NCBI RefSeq assembly: GCF_022867795.2
Contig: NZ_CP107006.1
Span: 1,984,001 to 2,048,000, forward strand
Reading direction: 5' to 3'
Source: Chitinophaga horti
GTDB taxonomy: Bacteria; Bacteroidota; Bacteroidia; Chitinophagales; Chitinophagaceae
DNA length: 64,000 nucleotides
Positions within the stretch are counted from its first letter, which is position 1. The number at the start of each line of letters is the position of its first letter. Made by a program: the position numbers and the translations under genes. The notes under the pieces were generated by a model. It searched no databases. It was given only the letters and a program-made list of their open reading frames with translations, and had not been told where the DNA came from. Shown piece by piece: positions 17,267-24,600 of this stretch.

Positions 17267-18457
17267 TTATTGCAGATGCTGGCGCGATGCGGCTGTCATC
17301 CAGGCCTGTTCTAAGTATGCTTTGGCGCGCGGCGTCGTGGCATCCAGCTGGATCGCTTTGTTGAACAAGGCAATGGCCGCACCGTAATGTTGTATCTGCA
17401 TATAGTAAAGCCCCATGTTCCTATAGGCGTAAGCGTTAGTCGGGTCTAATTCAAGACTGCGTTCGATGAGTCGTTTGCCTTCTTCCAGTTCGCCTTGCAT
17501 CAGGTGGGCGTAGCCACGATTGTCGTAAGCAAAGGCCAGCTCGGGCGCCAGGTCTATCGCTTTTTCAAGGTGAACGGAAGCTTCCATGTATTCGCCTTTT
17601 TCCGCCAGTTCATATCCGAGATTGTTCAGCACTACTGCGTTTTCAGGATCTGCATCCAGCGCGAGACGATAATGTTTCATGGCCGTTTCAGGATCGTTAC
17701 CGCGACTGGCGAGGTAGCCCGCGTGAAAGTGATCGGTGGCATCAAAGCTGGATATTTTTCCCAGTGTTTGCAGGCATTGCGCGGCTTCGTCATGCTGCCT
17801 GTTCAGCAACAACGCACTGCAAAGGGCACGTAACAATATCTCGTTACAAAAGCCCTGCTGCACAATGTAATTCAGCTCGTAAGCCGCATCGCGATAGTTC
17901 TCGGCGCTGTAATGACGAAAAGCAGTGGTGATATTTTCATGAAAACGGCGGGTGCGAATGGTAAACAAAATCATGTATCCATCATTATAAAACCGATGCC
18001 CTTTCTTGTCTTTGATGGTACGCGGCAACAGGTTCATCACCAGGTCGATGACTGCAAAGAGCAATACGGTAAAGCCGATCAGCCTGATGGCCGGAATGTG
18101 TTCGTAGTTCAGCACGGCGATCAACGATACGATGGCCAATGATAATGAAAACACCGCACCACCATAAAGAATAGTGAGCTGCTGCGCATAACTGTTCTCG
18201 GCCCGCGAACCGCGACAAATGCCCGAAGGTTTCATCAGCAGTAACTGCGTAAGCCGGATGTAACAATGTAATCTTCCGAAACGTAACTTCAACGACTTGT
18301 CGTAGTCGCCATGCGAACCAATAAACATCTCCACTTTCCCCTCTTTAGAAAATGCCAGCATCGGGAGCGCATGCCCCAACTCGTGAAAAAAGGTGGTAAC
18401 CGGGTTAATAATTACGATCAGAAGATAGATTACCAAAAACGTCATTACAATCGTCAT
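17267..18457 (-). CDS. Membrane metalloprotease-like protein (M50/site-2-protease motif) fused to TPR repeats
   Basis: 396-residue membrane protein. Residues 25-29 read HELGH inside the first hydrophobic helix, the zinc motif of M50 intramembrane proteases. A second M50 feature follows at about 142-160 (NLLP ... NDG), resembling the NxxPxxxxDG motif that supplies the third zinc ligand. Further hydrophobic segments lie at about 65-75, 97-116 and 124-145. From about 235 to 385 there are four to five tetratricopeptide repeats (for example NNLGYELAEKGEYMEASVHL). If active it would cleave within or near the membrane, and the TPRs could recruit substrate or regulator. No signalling partner is adjacent. 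Confidence 0.75.
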   Translation of the reverse strand: MTIVMTFLVIYLLIVIINPVTTFFHELGHALPMLAFSKEGKVEMFIGSHGDYDKSLKLRFGRLHCYIRLTQLLLMKPSGICRGSRAENSYAQQLTILYGGAVFSLSLAIVSLIAVLNYEHIPAIRLIGFTVLLFAVIDLVMNLLPRTIKDKKGHRFYNDGYMILFTIRTRRFHENITTAFRHYSAENYRDAAYELNYIVQQGFCNEILLRALCSALLLNRQHDEAAQCLQTLGKISSFDATDHFHAGYLASRGNDPETAMKHYRLALDADPENAVVLNNLGYELAEKGEYMEASVHLEKAIDLAPELAFAYDNRGYAHLMQGELEEGKRLIERSLELDPTNAYAYRNMGLYYMQIQHYGAAIALFNKAIQLDATTPRAKAYLEQAWMTAASRQHLQ

Positions 18458-18579
18458 AGGGATGAATTTTGGCAGTACGTAGTGGAATTTACACCTAAGA
18501 TGCGAAAACGCACATTTTCCATAGTCATAATAATGTTAAAATATATAATATGTATTGTATTGAAAACAGTATCAAGGCG

Positions 18580-18610
18580 TTTGGGCGAATTTGTAAGTGG
18601 CGTATATTTG
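18580..18610 (+). promoter_or_regulatory. Consensus Bacteroidota promoter of the exonuclease/GIY-YIG gene
   Basis: TTTG (18580-18583), 19 bases, then TATATTTG (18603-18610): an exact TTTG-N19-TAnnTTTG. The ATG is only 7 bases further on, so the mRNA is probably leaderless or nearly so. Confidence 0.7.
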
Positions 18611-18617
18611 CTGTCCC

Positions 18618-19982
18618 ATGTATGCAATTGTCGATATAGAAACTACGGGAGGGCACGCGAGTGCCAGCGGTATAACGGAAGTGGCTATTTTTATCTCGGA
18701 TGGCATAAGGGTGGTAGATCAATACCAGACCCTGATTAATCCCGGCGTAAAAATCCCTACATATATTACGGCCCTCACCGGTATCACCAACGAAATGGTG
18801 GCGGATGCGCCTTATTTTGAGGATGTGGCGGGCGAGATATTTGCCCTGCTAAAAGACCATATCTTTGTCGCACATCACGTCAACTTCGATTACTCGTTCC
18901 TGAAATTTCACCTGGCACATTACGGTTACGACCTCAATACGAAGAAGTTATGTACCGTAAGGCTGGGCCGTAAAATATTCCCCGGTTTCCCTTCGTACAG
19001 CCTGGGCAACCTTTGCCGTTCGCTGCAAATTCCTATCCTTAACCGGCACCGCGCCGGTGGCGATGCGGAAGCGACGGCCAAACTGTTCGCCATGTTGGTG
19101 GAAGCGGACGCGAACGGCGCTATTGCCGCTGCGTTAAAACCAAGCTCCAAAGAACATTTTCTGCCGCCCAACCTGCCGGTGGAACAGGTGCGCGCCTTAC
19201 CCGGACAACCGGGCGTGTACTACTTCCACGATGAAAAAGGAAAGGTGATCTATGTAGGAAAGGCCAAAAACATCAGCAAACGCGTCAACAGCCATTTTAC
19301 GGGCAACAATGCGGGCAGGCAACGCCAGGAGTTCCTGCGTAATATTCACAGCATCAGTTACGAGGCCACCGGTACCGAGCTGATGGCGTTTATCCTCGAA
19401 TCGCTGGAGATCAAACGCCTGTGGCCCGCATACAACTATTCACAAAAACGCATCGAGGCGCGTTTCGGCTTTTACCTGTTCGAAGACCAGCAGGGATATC
19501 TGCGCCTGGCCATCGAAAAGCGCCGCAAACACACCGCGCCGATATACAGCTTCAACCTGATGGTAGATGGCCGCAACCGCCTGAAATCATTGGTAACAAA
19601 GTTCGAATTGTGCCCACGTCTTTGTTTCCTGCAAACGGATCCTAACTGCGTAGGCCGTGCCGAACATACCTGCCATGGCGCCTGCGACAAGGAAGAGGCG
19701 CCGGAAACGTACAACAACCGCGTGCTGGAAGCAATCCAACACCTGCAGGACGAGCAGCCCTCGTACATCATTATGGGCAACGGCCGCGGCGTAGGCGAAC
19801 AAAGCTGCATCCTCATGGAGCGCGGCCGCTTCTACGGCATGGGCTACCTCACACGCGAAGTACAAATCACCAGCATCGACGGACTCAAAGACTATCTCAC
19901 ACCTTACCCAGAAAATGAGTACATCCTCAATCTTATCCGCCAATACGCGGTAACAAAGGGTTTAGCGAGTTTAACTGCTTAG
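18618..19982 (+). CDS. DEDDh exonuclease fused to a GIY-YIG (UvrC/Cho-like) endonuclease domain
   Basis: 454-residue two-nuclease protein. Residues 1-165 are a DEDDh 3'-5' exonuclease like the epsilon subunit of DNA polymerase III: Asp6 and Glu8 (VDIETTG), NFDYSFL near 95, and the HRAGGDAEAT block near 145-155. Residues about 197-275 are a GIY-YIG module (GVYYFHDEKGKVIYVGKAKN, then RVNSHF), as in UvrC and Cho. A cysteine group follows at about 335-355 (CPRLCFLQTDPNC, then CHGACDKEE). The pair suggests a DNA-repair nuclease, for example a Cho-like UvrC alternative. ATG 18618 is preferred because VDIETTG starts the fold and the promoter precedes it. Confidence 0.85.
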   Translation: MYAIVDIETTGGHASASGITEVAIFISDGIRVVDQYQTLINPGVKIPTYITALTGITNEMVADAPYFEDVAGEIFALLKDHIFVAHHVNFDYSFLKFHLAHYGYDLNTKKLCTVRLGRKIFPGFPSYSLGNLCRSLQIPILNRHRAGGDAEATAKLFAMLVEADANGAIAAALKPSSKEHFLPPNLPVEQVRALPGQPGVYYFHDEKGKVIYVGKAKNISKRVNSHFTGNNAGRQRQEFLRNIHSISYEATGTELMAFILESLEIKRLWPAYNYSQKRIEARFGFYLFEDQQGYLRLAIEKRRKHTAPIYSFNLMVDGRNRLKSLVTKFELCPRLCFLQTDPNCVGRAEHTCHGACDKEEAPETYNNRVLEAIQHLQDEQPSYIIMGNGRGVGEQSCILMERGRFYGMGYLTREVQITSIDGLKDYLTPYPENEYILNLIRQYAVTKGLASLTA

Positions 19983-20007
19983 GTACGGGCATTGGTCCGC
20001 TACTCAT

Positions 20008-20034
20008 CCGCCGTTGTGTCACTCACTTCAACGG
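20008..20034. repeat. Copy 1 of the 21-bp CCGCCGTTGTGTCACTCAC repeat
   Basis: Perfect copy in the intergenic region 19983-20133. GCCGTT and AACGGC on its flanks can pair into a small hairpin. Two more copies lie at 27043 and 27107. Confidence 0.8.
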
Positions 20035-20133
20035 CAGGTATCCTGATCATCCTCATCCGCTACCTTGACGTAAGTCGTTTCGCTACGGCACGCGCCCCAC
20101 TACCTTTATGACAGCAACCTAAAGCATACTGTC

Positions 20134-21483
20134 ATGAAAATACAACAGTTCGAAGACCGGCCACTGGCACACTATTCCTACGCCATCCTCAGCGAAACCG
20201 AAGCAGAAGTCATACTCGTAGACCCTTCCCGCGATATCACACCTTACCTTCATTTTGCCGCTGCGAACAACGCACGCATTACAGCGGTGATAGAAACGCA
20301 TCCGCATGCAGACTTTGTAAGCGGTCACCTGGAGCTGCATCGCCACACAGGTGCAACGATCTACATATCCCGCAGGGCAGGCGCGAGTTACCCGCATACG
20401 ACTTTCGATGAGGGGGACGAGATCAGCATCGGGGAATTAAAATTAAAAGCCCTCAATACACCCGGCCACTCGCCGGACAGCATCTGCATTGTACTGGAGC
20501 TGCAATCCCAACCGGTAGCCGTATTTACCGGAGACACGCTTTTCGTAGGCGATTGCGGCCGGCCCGATCTCCGCGAGCACGCCGGTAATATCACCGCCGA
20601 TCGCCACCACCTGGCGGGCGAAATGTATCATTCCCTTCGTGATAAACTCGCCTTGCTGCCCGATAACGTAACGGTCTATCCCGCCCACGGTGCCGGCTCC
20701 CTTTGCGGTAAAGCGCTGGGCAAGGAGCGTAGCAGCACGATCGGTACGGAAAAGGCGAGCAACTGGGCCCTGCAGGAGATGTCCAAAGCGCAGTTCATCA
20801 ACGAGCTCACCAGCGAGCAACCTTTCGTACCGGCCTATTTCCCGTACGATGTAGCCATGAACCTTAAAGGTGCAGAAGGATTGACCACCGCGTTACGACA
20901 GGTCCCGATGGCCGCAGTAGAAGTGGATACAGACAAAGGCCTCACCATCATCGACGCCCGTCCCGCAAAGCTGTTCAAACAAGGCTACCTGGCCGGGGCT
21001 ATCAACCTGCAGGACGGTAACGGCTTCGAAACCTGGCTGGGTACACTGGTAAAGCCCTGCACAGAGTTTTACCTGGTGGCAGAATCCCGCGAAAAGTTAC
21101 AGGCGCTCGCCGCCCGCGCCGCCAAGATCGGGTACGAACCTTTCATCCGCCAGGCATTTGTGTTGCAGCCGCCCGCTCACATGGAGCCGCTCGACATTGA
21201 GCACCTGCAGGAAAACGAAAACGACTACACGATCGTGGATGTGCGCAACGCCTCGGAAGCCGCCACGCAGCCCATCTTCCTGAATGCCATCAATATCCCG
21301 TTAAGTGAACTGCCCGACCGGGTAGGCCTCATCCCCGCCGGAAAACCGGTGGTGGTGCATTGCGCCGCCGGTTACCGCAGTGCGGCCGGCAGCAGTATCA
21401 TTGCTAATGCTTTACGTAGTAAAACAGTGGTATACGATCTTGGGGAAGCAATTAAGCAATTTAGCGCCCCTGTGTTACAGTAA
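20134..21483 (+). CDS. MBL-fold persulfide-dioxygenase-like protein with two rhodanese domains
   Basis: 449-residue cytosolic protein of the glutathione or coenzyme A persulfide dioxygenase/CstB-like type, used in sulfide oxidation. Residues 1-250 are a metallo-beta-lactamase-type iron-binding domain: HPHADFVSGH (His56, His58, Asp60, His65), GDTLFVGDCG (near 133) and a C-terminal His in PAHGAGS. Two rhodanese domains follow. The first (about 262-352) lacks an active-site Cys. The second has the loop VVVHCAAGYRS, with Cys near 410, and should accept persulfide sulfur. It is preceded by the copy 1 repeat and followed by a strong terminator. The persulfide substrate is inferred. Confidence 0.85.
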   Translation: MKIQQFEDRPLAHYSYAILSETEAEVILVDPSRDITPYLHFAAANNARITAVIETHPHADFVSGHLELHRHTGATIYISRRAGASYPHTTFDEGDEISIGELKLKALNTPGHSPDSICIVLELQSQPVAVFTGDTLFVGDCGRPDLREHAGNITADRHHLAGEMYHSLRDKLALLPDNVTVYPAHGAGSLCGKALGKERSSTIGTEKASNWALQEMSKAQFINELTSEQPFVPAYFPYDVAMNLKGAEGLTTALRQVPMAAVEVDTDKGLTIIDARPAKLFKQGYLAGAINLQDGNGFETWLGTLVKPCTEFYLVAESREKLQALAARAAKIGYEPFIRQAFVLQPPAHMEPLDIEHLQENENDYTIVDVRNASEAATQPIFLNAINIPLSELPDRVGLIPAGKPVVVHCAAGYRSAAGSSIIANALRSKTVVYDLGEAIKQFSAPVLQ

Positions 21484-21507
21484 GGCGTTGTTTCCTCCAA
21501 ACAAGAA

Positions 21508-21534
21508 GGGCGGCCCCTGTCAGGTGGCCGCCCC
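21508..21534 (+). terminator. Terminator hairpin after the MBL-rhodanese gene
   Basis: GGGCGGCC pairs with GGCCGCCC across a 10-base loop. There is little T tract, so it may act partly as a general hairpin. Confidence 0.6.
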
Positions 21535-21571
21535 TTCGCTATATTTCTTGTTCGTGATGACTACGCACGAA

Positions 21572-21656
21572 GTTTGCTTCATTTCATTCGCAATGACGAT
21601 CAAGGTACTGTCGTCTCCCCACCGTCATTATAAGCGCTGGCGAAGCAACCCTCCGC
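21572..21656 (-). repeat. Dispersed palindromic element, copy A (reverse orientation)
   Basis: Contains TTTGCTTCATTTCATTCGCA and ends GAAGCAACCCTCCGC. Read on the minus strand it matches the layout of copy B at 35853-35948, and it shares a long match with copy C at 46292. Confidence 0.7.
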
Positions 21657-21676
21657 TAAAGTCTTTGCTAAATTCA

Positions 21677-24600
21677 CTACTCGCTCAATTCCTGCCAACC
21701 TTCCTTCACTTTATCCTCCACCAGCTTCTCCAAACCCGCCACGGCCGCCTGTGAGCTCGCAAGCGTCTTCACCTGCAATTGCCCTTTCGCGCCGTTTTTG
21801 CCACTTCGGATAATCAGTTTCGCGCCATCGGTGGCAACTTCCCAGAAACGGCCGGTCTGTGTAAACCGACGGAACGTTAACGCATCATAAGCGCCCACTG
21901 TAGCCACGGGCGCCACGTCCGGGAACAGGCTTTGCGGCGTAACCGGGGTGGCCACCACTTCTTCCTTAATATGCTGCAGCTTTTTCAAAATGCTGTCCAT
22001 CACCCGCTGCGGCTGGTGCAGCCAGTCTTTCGCAAACACGGTCATTGTACGCCAGCCTGCGTTTTCCAGCAGGGCAGGGCGTTGGTAGTATTGTTCGATC
22101 ACATCGGGATTGCTGTAATAGGTTTCATCATCAATGATAATGCTCAATGTGTACGCAGGATCATCGGGTGTGATCTTCACGGCGAGCGAGCAACGGAAGC
22201 CCGACTGGCCCACTTGCTCGGCTACGGTAAAGCCGCGCTGCTCGAGTTGATGGCGTACCTGCTGACGTATAACGGCTTCGCCTGTACGTTGCTTGTGTAC
22301 GAAACGTTGTGGTAACAACCCGTCGAGTATCTGGCGCGCCTGCTGCATGTTGCCGCTGCTTACGTTCTCCGCATAATGCAGGAAGCGTTTAAAATAGTTG
22401 GCGCCGGCGTTGTATTCATTGGTAATCTGGCTGTGTTTGATGCTCGCCACCACGGCCATATGTTTGCGCGCACGGCTGAAAATTACGTTCAGTCGCTTCT
22501 CGCCACCTTTTTTATTGATCGGACCAAAGTTCATGGCCATTTTACCACGTTTGTCCGGCGCGTAACAGATGCTAAGGATCATGATGTCACGCTCATCGCC
22601 CTGCACGTTCTCCAGGTTCTTTACGAACAGGCCGGTGAACTGGTCGTCGTCGGTCCGTTCCTGCGCTTCTTCGAGCAGTTGTGCAAATTGTTTGTCCTTC
22701 GCGGCAAGCGCTTCCAGCGCGGCTTCAATGGCTTTCTGCTGCTCCTGGCTAAAGGCCACAATGCCAATGCTCTCGCGGGTTTGCTGTTGCAGCAAAGCGC
22801 GTATCATTTCTGCAATGTAGGCAGCCTCGCCGGCGTTGCTGCGTTTCACATACTGACCATGTGTAATGAAGTGGTAACTGATGCTGCGGTCGAACAACGC
22901 GGCGGTGTGGGCTGCGGCATCTTCGGGCGACTTACTTTCTATCGCGGTTTTTTCGAGATGATGAATAGATCGGTCGGGGATGGTGAGCAGGCTTGCATCG
23001 TAAAAAGCGTGGTTGCTGTAGCTGATCAGGGTTTCGTACAGACTGCGATAATGCCAGCCGAGCATCACACTTTGCATCTTACGTGCACCCTGTACGAGCA
23101 GGCTGTCGGCATCGGCGCTCAGTATGTCGTCGTCCTCATCATCGTCGTTCACCTCCAGGTCGTCCGGATCGCCGGTTTTAGCGGCAAAGAAGTCTGTCGG
23201 TGGCATTTGTTTTTCATCCCCTACGATAATGGCCTGTGGCGCACGATAGAGGGTAGGTACGCCTTCTTCCAGGGTGATCTGGCTGGCTTCGTCGAATATC
23301 ACGGCGTCGAAGAAGGAGATGTCCAGGGGCAGACTGTCACTCACGCTTAAAGGACTCATCAACCAAACGGGTTTCAGGTCTTTTAGCACTAAGCCACTCT
23401 CTTTTTCTGCCAGCTCACGGATGCTTTTGTACCGCATACTTTTAGCGAACTCGTTCTCCAGGATACGGCGGCCTTCCATGTACGATTTCTTAAACGCCTG
23501 CTCATCTTCCTGCAACTGCGATAACGCGCGATTACTAATGTCCACGTGATGCTGGAACTGCTGGCGTATGTTTGCACGGATGCAGTCGGCGTTGAGTTTC
23601 AGCAGTTGTTTGTAACAATGCCTGATTTCTCCTACCGCCTTCTCAATCGCCAGGCTATCGGTATTGGCAAAACTTTTATTGTATTGATAAATGTGTCGCA
23701 GTGTTTTGTGCGCCATGTTCGCCTCCAGCTGATCGGGTGTGAACGGCATGCGGCGTACGGCTTGTTTCATGCCGTCGGGCATGTTCACATAGTTTCCCAG
23801 CGCGGGCAGCAAGTCGTCGAGCGAATCGGCATTGATACTGATGTTCTCCAGGTCGTCCAGCAGTTCCTGTACAGACGGGCGCGTTGGATCGGCAAGGCAT
23901 TGGCGTAATTGCTGGTCGAGTTTGTTGAGTATTTCGTGCAGACCTGCCAGTTGTTTCACCAGCTTGTTCGCGTCCGGATGTTGCAGCAGGTATTGCAGGC
24001 TGCGATCGTCCAGTTTCAGGCGCATCCGCTCTATCGCGAGGCGTGTCATATCGAGGTTGTCAATGCGGTATTGCTGTTGTAGCTGCCTGTACAACTCATT
24101 CACCCTTTCCGTTGCATCATACTCTGATTTGAGCTGCGCTAACACCGCACTGTAAGCTGGTTTCACGGCATGTTGCGAAAAGTCGTAGCTATCTTCCAGC
24201 TGCGCCTTCAGTTGCCGCCACGTGCCGTTGAGGAAACGGAGGAACGCATCTTCCTGTTCCCTTGCCACTTCCAGCGCATGCAGGGTATCCTGCTGGTTAA
24301 ACTTACGTTTCCAGTGGCCGTTCTGCGCAGCAATAGCGGCCTGCGATTGTTGTGCTAATTTATATTGTGTTACTTGTTGGTCGAATTGTTGCGCAGCCGC
24401 GTTGGCAGGATCCACCAGCCCAAGGTTGCCTGTTTCGGCCAGCGGCTGTAACAGCGTCGCGTGCAGCACCAGTTGCCGGATGCCTTCTATACTGCCCGCA
24501 TATGCCGCATCCACCTGGTTCTGTTGCACCACTTGTATCACCGCATCCAGCAGTTGTTGGGTTTGCGCCAGCAGCTGTTCCAGCAGCGCGTGCGGCTGCG

